From IMG/VR virus record IMGVR_UViG_3300005608_000015, positions 1 through 32,058 of that record: a DNA stretch of 32,058 bases. One strand, given 5' to 3'. Of the stretch, positions 1-8,947 are shown piece by piece (the stretch's first letter is position 1; every line of letters begins with the position of its first letter). The position numbers and the translations under genes are program-made. The stretch comes from a virus. Below the pieces are notes generated by a model that ran no database searches, was not told where the DNA came from, and saw only the letters and a list, made by a program, of their open reading frames with translations.

Positions 1-261
1 AAACTAGGTGTAAGTTCAAGAGGGTCAGGTAACGTAAATGAAACCGGTGAAGTTCAAGGATTTGAAATTATCACTGTTGACATTGTTGCTCAACCTTCGG
101 CCCCCGATGCCTACCCAAAAGCCATTTATGAAGGCTTATGGAATATGAGGGGTGGTCAACAACTACATGGTTTGAGTCAAGCAAGTTTGTTTGATAAACA
201 AGCCGAGAAGTATTTGGCCAAAGAAATTACGAAACTAATAAGTGAGTTAAACAAGAAGTAA
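1..261 (+). CDS. 21: Prohead core protease gp21, C-terminal part
   Basis: The window opens inside this gene; 86 codons remain before TAA at 259-261. The motif GVSSRGSG at residues 3-10 of the fragment and the stretch ITVDIVAQPSAPDAYP are typical of the T4 gp21 prohead serine protease, and the SSRG segment is where the family nucleophile lies. In T4 this enzyme sits in the prohead core and cleaves scaffold, capsid and internal proteins after (L/I)xE, then destroys itself. The position directly before gp22 and gp23 is the T4 order. Matching cleavage motifs are visible in gp23 (YLAE/A) and in the protein at 17134. The start lies outside the window. Confidence 0.9.
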   Translation, partial: KLGVSSRGSGNVNETGEVQGFEIITVDIVAQPSAPDAYPKAIYEGLWNMRGGQQLHGLSQASLFDKQAEKYLAKEITKLISELNKK

Positions 262-271
262 GGAGATTCAG

Positions 272-1360
272 ATGGCAGACATTAAAGAAATTTTTGGATC
301 AGATGTTTTAAGCGAAGAGCTTACGACACAAGTTCAAGAAGCTTGGGAGAAAAAGCTGTCCGAGACTCGAGAGGAAATCTCAGCAGAACTTAGAGAAGAG
401 TTTGCACAGAGATATGAGAATGATAAATCACAGATTGTTGAAGCAATGGACAACATGATGTCAGATGCATTAAAGAAAGAAATTTCAGAATTTGCAGAAG
501 ACAAAGCAAATGTTGTTAAAGAAAGAGTTGCTTATAAAAAAGCAGTAGGTGAGCATTCAAATATGCTGTCTAAATTTATCACTGACGCTTTAGTAAAAGA
601 AGTTAGTGAGCTAAGGGAAGATAGAGATAGCCTTAAAGGTCAATTTACAAAATTGGAAAATTTTGTAGTCAGACAACTCTCTAAAGAGCTAACTGAATTC
701 GAACAAGATAAGAAAGATCTAGTTGAAAGAAAAGTAAAATTAGTTGCTGAAGGTAAGAAAATTATCGAAGAAACTAAATCAGCTTTCATCAAGAGAGCCT
801 CTTCTCTTGTAGAGAAAACAGTAGACTCAATTCTACGAAATGAAATGACAACACTTAAAGAAGATATTAAAGTTGCTAAAGAAAACAACTTTGGTAGAAA
901 AGTGTTTGAAGCTTTCGCAGGTGAGTATATGAGTTCATACCTTTCAGAAAGTGGTGAAATTAAAAAATTGCAATCAGATATAACTGAGAAGCAAAATGCA
1001 ATTTCAGAACTAGAAGGAAAAGTAGAGCAAAAAGATACTGAAATTCAAGAAACAGAAACTAAACTAAAAATCGCTGAGGACAAAATGGTTAGAGAAAAAA
1101 CTTTAGCAGAACTTGTCGCTCCGTTATCAAAAGACAAGCGTCAAGTTATGGTCGAGTTACTTGAATCAGTTCAAACTGCAAACTTAAAAAAGCAGTTCGA
1201 CAAATATTTGCCAGCAGTGCTTAATGAAACAGCTGAAGTACAAGAATCAGCTAACATCATTACAGAACACACTGGTGATAGAATAAATAATCAATCTATT
1301 AATAGTAACGAATCAGACGATATCGTGAACATTAAAAGACTAGCAGGACTAAGGAGTTAA
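272..1360 (+). CDS. 22: Prohead scaffolding core protein gp22
   Basis: A 362-residue, highly charged, largely helical protein rich in Glu, Lys and Ser, with long coiled-coil stretches (about residues 20-290), lying between the gp21 protease and gp23. This is the position and character of T4 gp22, the main core scaffold that templates prohead assembly and is then degraded by gp21. Sequence similarity in this family is low, so the call rests mostly on synteny and composition. The C-terminal region near residues 270-310 (LAELVAPLSKDKRQVMVELLE) resembles the conserved end of gp22 proteins. AAGGAG lies 6 nt before the ATG. The gene is probably cotranscribed with gp21 and gp23, as no promoter is visible in the 10-base gap. 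Confidence 0.85.
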   Translation: MADIKEIFGSDVLSEELTTQVQEAWEKKLSETREEISAELREEFAQRYENDKSQIVEAMDNMMSDALKKEISEFAEDKANVVKERVAYKKAVGEHSNMLSKFITDALVKEVSELREDRDSLKGQFTKLENFVVRQLSKELTEFEQDKKDLVERKVKLVAEGKKIIEETKSAFIKRASSLVEKTVDSILRNEMTTLKEDIKVAKENNFGRKVFEAFAGEYMSSYLSESGEIKKLQSDITEKQNAISELEGKVEQKDTEIQETETKLKIAEDKMVREKTLAELVAPLSKDKRQVMVELLESVQTANLKKQFDKYLPAVLNETAEVQESANIITEHTGDRINNQSINSNESDDIVNIKRLAGLRS

Positions 1361-1364
1361 TACT

Positions 1365-2537
1365 ATGTCAGAAAAAACATTAACTGAAAATTGGAATGAT
1401 ACTAAGTCAGCACTGTTAGAAGGTTTAGAAGGCCAAAAAAAAGATACTATGAGTGTAATCTTAGAGAACACTCAATCGTACTTGGCAGAGGCCGCCTCAG
1501 CAGGTGCAACAGGAGCCGGTAACGTTGCCGCTCTTAACAAAGTAATTCTTCCAGTAATTAGAAGGGTTATGCCTACAGTTATCGCTAACGAAATCGTTGG
1601 TGTACAACCTATGACAGGACCAGTGGGTCAGATCCACACATTAAGAGTAAGATACGCAGAAACAGACCAAGGCGTTACAGCAGGCGAAGAAGCATTATCA
1701 CCAGCTAAAATTGCCAGAGGTTATTCTGGAGAAGAAGGTGCTACGACTGATACAGCCGCAGGTACTTCTACTATGGAAGGTAAAGCAGGAAACAAGCTAT
1801 CTATTCAAATTTTAAAACAAACAGTTGAAGCTAAGACAAGAAAACTATCAGCAAGATGGACTTTTGAGTCAGCTCAAGATGCCAATGCAATGCACGGTTT
1901 AGACGTAGAAGCAGAAATCATGGCCGCTTTAGCACAAGAAATAACAGCTGAGATCGATCAAGAAGTGATCAACTCACTATTATCATTGGCTACTGCCGCA
2001 GGTTCAGACTACGACCAATCGGCAACAACTGGTACAGCAACTTTCGTTGGTGATAAACACGCCGCTTTGGCAGTTTTAATCAACAGAGAAGCTAACAGAA
2101 TCGCACAAAGAACAAGAAGAGGTGCAGGTAACTACGCAGTTATGTCACCAGCCGCTTTAACAGTTCTTCAGTCAGCGACAACTTCAGCTTTTGCAAGAAC
2201 AACTGAAGGTACATTCGAAGCACCAACTAATACTAAAATGGTTGGTACACTTAACGGTGCAATGAGAATATATGTAAACTCATACGCTTCAGACGGTACT
2301 TCAATTCTTGTAGGTTACAAAGGTGCAGGTGAAGTAGATTCTCCAGCATTCTATTGTCCTTACATTCCACTAATGAGCTCAGGCGTTGTAATTGATCCAG
2401 CTACATTTGAACCAACAGTGTCATTCATGACAAGATACGGTTATGTAGAATTATCAAACACAGCATCTTCATTAGGTAATGCAGGTGACTACCTATCAAA
2501 AATTAACGTAAACTCAGGTAACTTATCTTTTATCTAA
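1365..2537 (+). CDS. 23: Major capsid protein gp23
   Basis: Major head subunit of the T4 type (HK97 fold). Diagnostic stretches include IGVQPM-type sequence (IVGVQPMTGPVGQIHTLRVRY, residues about 77-97) and a C-terminal FMTRYGYVEL segment. The N-terminal 42 residues form a propeptide ending YLAE, followed by A43, a good match to the gp21 cleavage consensus; T4 gp23 is cut at an equivalent LAE/A site. At 390 residues it is shorter than T4 gp23 (about 520), as in marine T4-like phages, which lack parts of the insertion domain. AAGGAG precedes the ATG by 8 nt, and only 4 nt separate it from gp22. A strong terminator follows at 2565-2594. Confidence 0.97.
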   Translation: MSEKTLTENWNDTKSALLEGLEGQKKDTMSVILENTQSYLAEAASAGATGAGNVAALNKVILPVIRRVMPTVIANEIVGVQPMTGPVGQIHTLRVRYAETDQGVTAGEEALSPAKIARGYSGEEGATTDTAAGTSTMEGKAGNKLSIQILKQTVEAKTRKLSARWTFESAQDANAMHGLDVEAEIMAALAQEITAEIDQEVINSLLSLATAAGSDYDQSATTGTATFVGDKHAALAVLINREANRIAQRTRRGAGNYAVMSPAALTVLQSATTSAFARTTEGTFEAPTNTKMVGTLNGAMRIYVNSYASDGTSILVGYKGAGEVDSPAFYCPYIPLMSSGVVIDPATFEPTVSFMTRYGYVELSNTASSLGNAGDYLSKINVNSGNLSFI

Positions 2538-2564
2538 GAGATATATTACAGTTTTACTTTATTC

Positions 2565-2594
2565 AAAACGCCCGGCTTTATGTCGGGCGTTTTT
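2565..2594 (+). terminator. Rho-independent terminator after gp23
   Basis: Perfect stem ACGCCCG (2568-2574) with CGGGCGT (2584-2590), a 9-nt loop, extended by A-U pairs on both sides and followed by TTTTTCTTTT. It stands 30 bases after the gp23 stop and insulates the capsid operon from the fibre-like gene. Confidence 0.93.
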
Positions 2595-2615
2595 CTTTTA
2601 TGCTCTCCCTAAGAT

Positions 2616-2623
2616 GGTAAATA
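2616..2623 (+). promoter_or_regulatory. Late promoter GGTAAATA for the fibre-like gene
   Basis: T4-type late promoter variant right after the gp23 terminator. The expected start site is about 2629, giving a short leader that contains GAAGGAAC before the ATG at 2642. The 11-mer TGGTAAATAAT is repeated exactly at 8931 and 23204. Confidence 0.65.
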
Positions 2624-2641
2624 ATTACGAAGGAACAAGTT

Positions 2642-5119
2642 ATGGGCAGAACCACTAGAAAAACCACAGGAACACTGACATTCTCAAGTGATGTAGAATT
2701 TAACAATGAAGCACTCAAAGTTAATACTACAGACCTTACAACAGGTGATAATATTATCACACTTAATAAGAATCAAGGTTCATTATCAGATGCAGGACTT
2801 GAAGTTGATAAAGCAGGATCAATACAAGCAAGTCTAATTTATAACGACTCTGGAACTGGTACTTGGAGATTTACAGGTGCAAGTGCAATTGATATGACTG
2901 GTGCATCACTGACAAACTTTTCCGTAACGAGCTTAACTAATCTTAATGTAACTAATTTTGTATCTAACAATGTTGATATAGGTGGCGGAGCCATTGATGG
3001 CACTACAATTGGTGGAACAACACCAGGTGCAGGTAGTTTTACCACACTTCAAGCATCAGGTGGTATTACTGGTACACTTACTGGTACAGCATCATCGATA
3101 GCTAATCATTCAACTACTAATCTAGCAGAAGGTTCAAATCTATATTATACTGACACTAGATGGGATAGTAGATTAGGAACTAAAACAACAGATAATTTAT
3201 CAGAAGGTTCTTCAAATTTATATTTCACAGATGCAAGATGGGATACAAGACTTGGTACAAAGTCAACAACGAATTTAGCAGAAGGCACTAACTTATACTT
3301 TACCAATGCTAGAGCAGATGCTAGAGCAGATGTTAGAATAGCGGCATCATCAATTAATGCTTTATCAGATGTTAATACATCAGGTGTTGCAACAAATCAT
3401 GTACTACAATGGAATGGCACAGCTTTTGTACCAGCATCAATTGGTAATTCTTTTTCTAACATTGTAACAGATAAAGATAATAGCACTAGTGCTGTAACAG
3501 GTGCCACACTTCAAAACGAAGCGGCATCAGGTCTTACAGCAACTATTACACCACAAGATTCGAGTGCAAAACTTTTAATACAATCTAATATAAAATACAG
3601 TGTACAATCATCAACAGGTAGCACTGCATTTTATATCAGATTATGGAGAGACAAAGGTGCAGGCAGTGAAAAACTATTAGCAGAAGATGTAGTATATGAA
3701 GCTACAAACACAGCTACAACATTTCAAACTAACTTTAGTATATTTGATGCCCCGGGTGATACAAGTGCTCACACGTATGCAGTATACTATGATGCCTCAA
3801 CTGCTAATGGTACATTAACACCAAATCCGGCACACTCTGAAGGAACTGCAAGTGAGAATTATATAACGGCTTCTGAATCAATTATAACTGCAGATTTAGT
3901 CACGTTAACAGGTTCAAATACTTTAACAAATAAAATATTAACATCACCAACTATTACTACTCCAATTATAAATGGCACAATTTCTGGTACAGCTATTAAA
4001 GATGAAGACAATTTTGCTTCAGACAGTAATCAACATTTAGCAACACAGCAAAGTATTAAATCTTATGTTGATGCACAGGTTCAATCAAAAGATACATTAG
4101 GTGAACTTACAGATGTTGATACATCAGGTGCTTCAAATGGTAAGATTATAAAATATAATGGTACTACTTGGGTAGTAGCAGATGATACAGACACAGATAC
4201 AGGTATATTAAATGTTGTAGAAGATACAACTCCACAACTTGGCGGAGGATTAGATTTAAACTCGCAAAATATTACAGGTACTGGATCAATTAACATAACT
4301 GGTGGTATTACAGCGTCTACAACAGGTGCATTTAAAGATGGAACATATTCAGGTAACGTTACAGTAAGTGGTAATTTAACTGTTGAAGGAGATACAACTA
4401 CAATTGATGTAACTCAGTTAGAAGTTGAAGATCCAATGATTTATCTAAATAGAAATGCTGGTAGTAATTCAACTAACACATATGACTCTGGTATATTAAT
4501 TGAAAGAGGTAGTAGTGAAGTTCATGCTGGTATGATTTGGCAAGAAGCTACAGACAGATTTAAATTTTTAACATCAACAGGAATCACACCTTCAACAACA
4601 GTTGTACCGTCAATTACATTAGCAGACGTACAAGCGGCTACAGTACATACAAATGGTATATTACCTAGTGCAGATGCTACATATGACATTGGAAGTTCGT
4701 CATTAGGATATAACATGGTTTACGCAAAAGCAACATCGGCTCAATATGCTGACTTGGCAGAGCTTTATGTTTCAGATGCAGAATATGAACCTGGCACAGT
4801 TGTCGTGTTTGGTGGTGTCGAAGAAGTAACGCAATCAACAGCCTCTTTAGATCATAAGATTGCTGGAGTAGTTTCTACTAAACCTGCATACTTAATGAAT
4901 GACAAACAAGAAGGTTGCACAGTTGCAGTTGCATTAAGAGGTAAAGTTCCGGTTAATGTTATAGGTCCAGTTAGCAAAGGCGACTTAATTGTTTCAAGTG
5001 ATACACCAGGTGTTGGTAAAGCACATCCAGGTGTTACAAATTGTGTTTACGTTATTGGAAAATGTATTGAAGATGACGATTCAGAAAATCTTGTTAGACT
5101 AGTTAATTGTGTAGTTTAA
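2642..5119 (+). CDS. Fibre-like virion protein with repeats
   Basis: An 825-residue Thr/Ser/Gly/Asn-rich protein with the beta-helical look of phage fibres. Residues about 156-230 hold three copies of a short module of the form NLAEGxNLYYTDxRWDxRLGTK. Later segments (LGELTDVDTSGASNGKIIKYNG near 482; VEDPMIYLNRNAGSNST near 595) are common in structural proteins of marine myoviruses. The last 90 residues (YADLAELYVSDAEYEPGTVV onward) resemble C-terminal caps found on several phage fibres. The position directly after gp23, behind its own late promoter, suggests a head- or tail-attached fibre made late. The exact attachment site and any receptor role cannot be read from the sequence. Its stop overlaps the stop of the convergent gene by 4 bases. 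Confidence 0.7.
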   Translation: MGRTTRKTTGTLTFSSDVEFNNEALKVNTTDLTTGDNIITLNKNQGSLSDAGLEVDKAGSIQASLIYNDSGTGTWRFTGASAIDMTGASLTNFSVTSLTNLNVTNFVSNNVDIGGGAIDGTTIGGTTPGAGSFTTLQASGGITGTLTGTASSIANHSTTNLAEGSNLYYTDTRWDSRLGTKTTDNLSEGSSNLYFTDARWDTRLGTKSTTNLAEGTNLYFTNARADARADVRIAASSINALSDVNTSGVATNHVLQWNGTAFVPASIGNSFSNIVTDKDNSTSAVTGATLQNEAASGLTATITPQDSSAKLLIQSNIKYSVQSSTGSTAFYIRLWRDKGAGSEKLLAEDVVYEATNTATTFQTNFSIFDAPGDTSAHTYAVYYDASTANGTLTPNPAHSEGTASENYITASESIITADLVTLTGSNTLTNKILTSPTITTPIINGTISGTAIKDEDNFASDSNQHLATQQSIKSYVDAQVQSKDTLGELTDVDTSGASNGKIIKYNGTTWVVADDTDTDTGILNVVEDTTPQLGGGLDLNSQNITGTGSINITGGITASTTGAFKDGTYSGNVTVSGNLTVEGDTTTIDVTQLEVEDPMIYLNRNAGSNSTNTYDSGILIERGSSEVHAGMIWQEATDRFKFLTSTGITPSTTVVPSITLADVQAATVHTNGILPSADATYDIGSSSLGYNMVYAKATSAQYADLAELYVSDAEYEPGTVVVFGGVEEVTQSTASLDHKIAGVVSTKPAYLMNDKQEGCTVAVALRGKVPVNVIGPVSKGDLIVSSDTPGVGKAHPGVTNCVYVIGKCIEDDDSENLVRLVNCVV

Positions 5120-5784
5120 ACAGCATAATCATCTTTGATATTGTTAACCTTATTATAAAATTCAGTAAAAACTCTTAACCATTTAGTCATATCTTTTATC
5201 ATATCTTGAATATGATAATAACTGATTGGTAAAGTAAAAAAGCTATGTCTTTTTTTAGTATCTTTGTATTTTTTTTCTATTGTTCTTAAACCATTTAAAT
5301 CTTTTTCTATATCAATCATTAATCTTTTATAAAAATCATCACTTCTAAATCTATTGTATATAAATTGATGATTTTCATCTTCACTGATATATTTTATGTT
5401 AACTTCTTGTACATCAAAATATAATGCTCTTACAGGATTAATATTTGGTCTATATTTTTTTAATATACTTGGAAAATAGTAAGTAGATCCTTTTGTTAAA
5501 AAGTTTTCAATAACCGTAAAATATGAATCTTCTAAATCATACCTTAATTGTAAATCTATTTCTGAATCATTTTTTGTTTGTCGTTGGTAAGCTAAAACTA
5601 ATTTATTATAAAGTTTTTTAACTTCTGGTCTTTCAATACCGTCAAAAAACTCGTAAAACTTTTTCTTATTAACACCATTCTTGTGCATATATGATTTTAA
5701 AACAGGACTCATTTGATTTTTATTTAGATATATTTCTAAATCATTAATAAGTCGCAAGTGTTTTATATGATAGATTTTGCTCAT
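5116..5784 (-). CDS. Unknown 222-residue protein
   Basis: Not recognised. The protein is charged and rich in Tyr, Lys, Asp and Phe, probably all-helical, with no membrane segment, signal peptide or obvious catalytic motif. It lies in the minus-strand block with the Nudix and neck genes. Its ATG is preceded by AGTAAATA and exactly 5 nt (TATGT), so the late transcript should begin at the start codon; there is no Shine-Dalgarno sequence. Late expression suggests a virion or assembly role, but this is inference. The 3' end overlaps the fibre-like gene by 4 bases, with no terminator between the convergent genes. Confidence 0.7.
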   Translation of the reverse strand: MSKIYHIKHLRLINDLEIYLNKNQMSPVLKSYMHKNGVNKKKFYEFFDGIERPEVKKLYNKLVLAYQRQTKNDSEIDLQLRYDLEDSYFTVIENFLTKGSTYYFPSILKKYRPNINPVRALYFDVQEVNIKYISEDENHQFIYNRFRSDDFYKRLMIDIEKDLNGLRTIEKKYKDTKKRHSFFTLPISYYHIQDMIKDMTKWLRVFTEFYNKVNNIKDDYAV

Positions 5785-5789
5785 ACATA

Positions 5790-5797
5790 TATTTACT
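5790..5797 (-). promoter_or_regulatory. Late promoter AGTAAATA, leaderless
   Basis: On the minus strand AGTAAATA is followed by TATGT and then the ATG at 5784. The T4 late element normally spans about -13 to -6, which places +1 on the A of ATG. Confidence 0.65.
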
Positions 5798-5809
5798 TTT
5801 GTCTTTGAC

Positions 5810-6229
5810 TCATTTCAAGTTAACTAAATCTTTTAGCTTCTTGATGTTTTTCTTATTGCTTAAAGTAATTTTAGCGCCGTTGTGTAGGGGTTTAGGAAAC
5901 TGTCCTATGTCTACCCATGCATATCCTGAACTTTCGTGATTAAGTGTAGGTACAAACTCTTTTGGTGTAATTATAGCATACGTGTAATATGTAAAACTTT
6001 TATCTTTTGAATGATATGTATCTAATGGATTTAAAGTTTCTATAGGCGGAACAAATCCCATTTCTTCTTGTAGTTCTCTTCGTAAAGCATCCATTGGTTG
6101 TTCGTCTTTTTCAATCTTACCTCCCCAAAAAGACCATGTATATGGGTAACTAACTTTGCCACTTCTTAAATTTAAGAGCATTCTGTTAGTGCTTTTAACG
6201 ACAAATGTGGTTCCTACTGCTTTATACAT
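5810..6229 (-). CDS. Nudix hydrolase
   Basis: A 139-residue Nudix pyrophosphohydrolase. Residues 37-59 hold the complete Nudix box Gx5Ex7REUxEExGU: G37, E43, R51-E52, E55-E56 and G58 are all present, so metal binding and hydrolysis should be intact. The substrate is not determined by the box. T4 NudE acts on ADP-ribose and related nucleotides, and the N-terminal TWSFWGGKIEKDE segment also recalls sugar-nucleotide hydrolases. I chose ATG at 6229 because AAGGTG stands 5-6 nt upstream; a GTG at 6235 would add two residues but overlaps that site. A strong sigma70-like promoter (6259-6287) lies upstream, so this gene is probably early although its neighbours are late. Confidence 0.9.
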   Translation of the reverse strand: MYKAVGTTFVVKSTNRMLLNLRSGKVSYPYTWSFWGGKIEKDEQPMDALRRELQEEMGFVPPIETLNPLDTYHSKDKSFTYYTYAIITPKEFVPTLNHESSGYAWVDIGQFPKPLHNGAKITLSNKKNIKKLKDLVNLK

Positions 6230-6258
6230 ATTCACCTTATTATTTTTATTACTTGTTT

Positions 6259-6287
6259 ATTATAGTAAATTTATGTCTATGGTGCAA
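6259..6287 (-). promoter_or_regulatory. Sigma70-like early promoter for the Nudix gene
   Basis: On the minus strand: TTGCAC, a 17-nt spacer and a perfect TATAAT. The expected start is near 6252, leaving a leader of about 23 nt with AAGGTG before the ATG at 6229. The -35 box lies just upstream of the gp15 stop codon, inside gp15. Confidence 0.72.
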
Positions 6288-7638
6288 GTTCTAATTTCCA
6301 AAAACCGTTTTTATATTGCCCTCTATGACTGTCTATCCACTCAGCACCAGTCCATCTATATTGAGTACCTGTGTTAGTATTAGTCACATAGTGAGTTGAA
6401 GATTCTGCTGATGCATCAAAACTGATTGACCACGCACCACTAGTATATTGAATTATATCGTTAGCACCGGCTGAGAATGTACTACCGAATGTTTTATTAC
6501 CTGCAAGTATTGGATTAATGATCAAATATCTTTGTCCGTTTTGTGCAGTTGGTAAACCGTTTCCTGGGTAAGATGTTTCAGGGTCGACAATTTTATCAAC
6601 TGCCACCTGTGTATTTGTTGGTAGAGAATCTACATCTAATGTAAACACTAATTTATTTTTATCACTTGGATGATAAGCTATTGTTCCAAAAACGTCTAAA
6701 CTAGCATCTTCTGGATCACTGCTTTGTCTTAAAATTAATTTACTAATACCATCTTGCAACTCACCGTACTGTTCTAAAAATTCTTTCCATTGTTCATTAT
6801 CGTTAACACCATATGCACCTAGTAATGCTACATTATTTCCAACAACAGAAATCTGTGCATTTTCTGGTGTAATAATTTGTGTAGCAATTTGTCCTGGAAA
6901 GTTTTCAAAGAAATCAATAAATCTTGGATCATAATCTAAATCGTCAATTGAATCTGTATTATTAACTCTCGCAACAATTTGTTTAATGATTGATTGTTTT
7001 TTAACTTTAGCAGGAGGATTTAACCATACAGGCAAACTAAATGTTAATGTTGCAACATCAAGTTCACTTGTTGTTCCTTGCGGTACTGTTCTAGAAGTAT
7101 AGTTAATATCAATTAATTCTACGTTAGTTATGTTAGTCCAATCTAATGGATTATCGTTAGCTTGTAGTTCTACAGCAGGATTAAACAATACTAATATTTG
7201 TTCTAATATTTGTAATTTTTGATCAGTGTTTGAACACCATACATCGACAGCCATGTTTAAGTTATAAGGAACAGGCATATGACGTTCTACAGTATACGTA
7301 TTACCTATTTCAGCAATATAATTTTTTGATGACGTATCAAATTTTCTTTCATTAACTTGAACTTTGTCAATTGATCTTGGTTCTTGTAATCTATCTCTAG
7401 CAATTTGTAAATTAGTAATATAAGCACTCATAAAAGGTGCCGAGTTCATAACATTTTCTGAGTTATGTCTTAAAAGGTGTGCGACCATTCTTGACATATC
7501 AGCATAACGTATTGGAACTCTAATAAATGATTCACTATCGCTGTTATCTTTTTTACCAGTTTGTACAGAAAAATTATCAAACAGTCTTATAAACTGTAAA
7601 ATGTATCTTCTTATTTGTTGATCATACCAATATTGCAT
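6277..7638 (-). CDS. 15: Tail terminator / sheath stabiliser gp15
   Basis: The N-terminus (MQYWYDQQIRRYILQFIRLF, then SFIRVPIRYA near residue 38) aligns by eye with the T4 gp15 start, which has FGYFYNSSFRRY and DKFIRVPITYA. The conserved QKLQILEQILVLFNP and LTFSLPVWLNPP segments also match. In T4, gp15 forms a ring on the last sheath/tube disc and connects the tail to the neck. This protein has 453 residues against about 270 in T4; the extra C-terminal part (about 350-453, with GQRYLI, DIIQYTSGAW and TQYRWTGAEW) looks like a Trp-containing beta module repeated in phage structural proteins. It starts 2 nt after gp14 ends and is on the minus strand, opposite to gp13 and gp18. Confidence 0.85.
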   Translation of the reverse strand: MQYWYDQQIRRYILQFIRLFDNFSVQTGKKDNSDSESFIRVPIRYADMSRMVAHLLRHNSENVMNSAPFMSAYITNLQIARDRLQEPRSIDKVQVNERKFDTSSKNYIAEIGNTYTVERHMPVPYNLNMAVDVWCSNTDQKLQILEQILVLFNPAVELQANDNPLDWTNITNVELIDINYTSRTVPQGTTSELDVATLTFSLPVWLNPPAKVKKQSIIKQIVARVNNTDSIDDLDYDPRFIDFFENFPGQIATQIITPENAQISVVGNNVALLGAYGVNDNEQWKEFLEQYGELQDGISKLILRQSSDPEDASLDVFGTIAYHPSDKNKLVFTLDVDSLPTNTQVAVDKIVDPETSYPGNGLPTAQNGQRYLIINPILAGNKTFGSTFSAGANDIIQYTSGAWSISFDASAESSTHYVTNTNTGTQYRWTGAEWIDSHRGQYKNGFWKLELAP

Positions 7639-7640
7639 TT

Positions 7641-8891
7641 TTAATCCGCCTTAGGTTTTATTACTTTACTTAAGAATTGTCTTTCTTTGCCGTCTTCTGT
7701 AGCAGTTGATGGTGATGTATTATTGATAAAGCTATCAAGTTCTTTAGTTGAACTTACATAAGTTCCTCTCATGTTTTCAGAAATCTTAATAAATCTGTTA
7801 CCTTCTTTTCTAAACAATCTACTAGGCGAATAATCAGTTCTTAACACATACTGACCATCTTTGATAGATGATGGAAAACTGTTACCAGTGTGTGATATTG
7901 TAATACCTTTGCCTGCTGTACCATCTTGGTTTTTTAAATTTATCTTATGTGTATCTACTTCGTTAGTATATAAATGACTAACGTCCATTCCTTTAGTAGG
8001 AACGTTACTTTGTGCTTCGTTAATTATTGCATCATTAATATCAATTTCAGATTGATATGTTGAAATAATATTTTTTAAATCGTCGGCATTTTCACCACTA
8101 CCAACAATATCTCTAAATTCTTGTGTGTCTTGCATTGCAACAGCTCTACATCTCCAAATATGCGGCCACCAACCTGGATCATATCCATCAGCACCTTTGG
8201 CTGTATCTTCAACTACAAAAAACTTATTAATTTTTATATTTTCTTTTGGAGTAAAACTTGATACAGTTGCACTTGTTTCACTTTTATCTCCAGTGATAGT
8301 TTCGTTTTGTGCAAAGTCTCCACTTATAGGAGTGATCCTAATTGTTTTAGCTTCGTGATTATAATTGATAACAGTTGCTTGAGTACCACTAGTACCACCT
8401 GTTATAGTTTCACCTTTTCTAAATTTTTTTGTCGGTTTAGCTGACAATGTAATACTTGCAGATTCTAATCTAGAATCATCTTCTAGATGAGGCATTTCAA
8501 ACACATCACCTGGCATAATTTTTCTACCAACTCTGTCAATCATGTCGTTGGTATGAAATGTAATAAAAATAGTATCAGCAGTTTGAAACAAACCAAACTG
8601 TGTTAAATCAAAATCTTGATCAGCTACATTGTATACACCACGTAAATCAAATACGTCTGAATCATACTTTCTATCTCTGTTTTCACCAAATAGTAAATCT
8701 TGTACATTTAAAACACTTGTTATAGAGTTAGTAGGCTGATCAGAACTTGCACTGTTAGTATTAATATGCGGACCTATGTATTTGTGTAAAAATACGCCCG
8801 TACCTCCCACTAAGAAGTGTTCTTTAATTGTACGATCTGCAAACTTGTAGTCGTTACCTTTATTTGGTTTCCATAAACTTAATCTTGGCAT
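7641..8891 (-). CDS. 14: Neck protein gp14
   Basis: Motifs match T4 gp14 by eye: QDLLFGENRDRKYD (about 66-79) with T4 DLIFGED, DLTQFGLFQTADTIFITFH with T4 SNFGMQVQDEVTLSI, and GRKIMPGDVFEMPHL with T4 EPKEGDLIYFP. T4 gp14 joins gp13 to close the filled head and form the neck. The 416-residue length exceeds T4 (about 256). The extra sequence includes two tandem copies of a short beta module (KFRKGETITGGTSGTQATV and DFAQNETITGDKSETSATV, about residues 157-215). AAGGA lies upstream of the ATG, downstream of an AATAAATA late promoter. Divergent from gp13. Confidence 0.85.
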   Translation of the reverse strand: MPRLSLWKPNKGNDYKFADRTIKEHFLVGGTGVFLHKYIGPHINTNSASSDQPTNSITSVLNVQDLLFGENRDRKYDSDVFDLRGVYNVADQDFDLTQFGLFQTADTIFITFHTNDMIDRVGRKIMPGDVFEMPHLEDDSRLESASITLSAKPTKKFRKGETITGGTSGTQATVINYNHEAKTIRITPISGDFAQNETITGDKSETSATVSSFTPKENIKINKFFVVEDTAKGADGYDPGWWPHIWRCRAVAMQDTQEFRDIVGSGENADDLKNIISTYQSEIDINDAIINEAQSNVPTKGMDVSHLYTNEVDTHKINLKNQDGTAGKGITISHTGNSFPSSIKDGQYVLRTDYSPSRLFRKEGNRFIKISENMRGTYVSSTKELDSFINNTSPSTATEDGKERQFLSKVIKPKAD

Positions 8892-8909
8892 AGTATTATC
8901 CTTACAAAG

Positions 8910-8917
8910 TATTTATT
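8910..8917 (-). promoter_or_regulatory. Late promoter AATAAATA for gp14-gp15
   Basis: On the minus strand AATAAATA precedes CTTTGTAAGGATAATACT and the gp14 ATG at 8891, so this unit has a short leader with a Shine-Dalgarno site. Together with 8932-8939 it forms a compact divergent pair of late promoters. Confidence 0.68.
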
Positions 8918-8931
8918 GAAGTAATAAAATT

Positions 8932-8939
8932 GGTAAATA
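8932..8939 (+). promoter_or_regulatory. Late promoter GGTAAATA for gp13
   Basis: GGTAAATA followed by 8 nt and the gp13 ATG at 8948. The predicted start is about 8945, giving a leader of at most a few bases with no Shine-Dalgarno site. A TTG at 8930 in the same frame would lie upstream of the promoter element and is unlikely to be the start. Confidence 0.62.
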
Positions 8940-8947
8940 ATTATGTA

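Noticed and set aside
3107-3340. CRISPR-like repeats in the fibre gene
   Set aside because: The repeats are protein-level modules in frame, diverged at DNA level, and without spacers.
6156-6377. Plus-strand frame of 73 codons opposite Nudix and gp15
   Set aside because: Antisense to two confident genes, with no promoter or ribosome-binding site; an antisense shadow.
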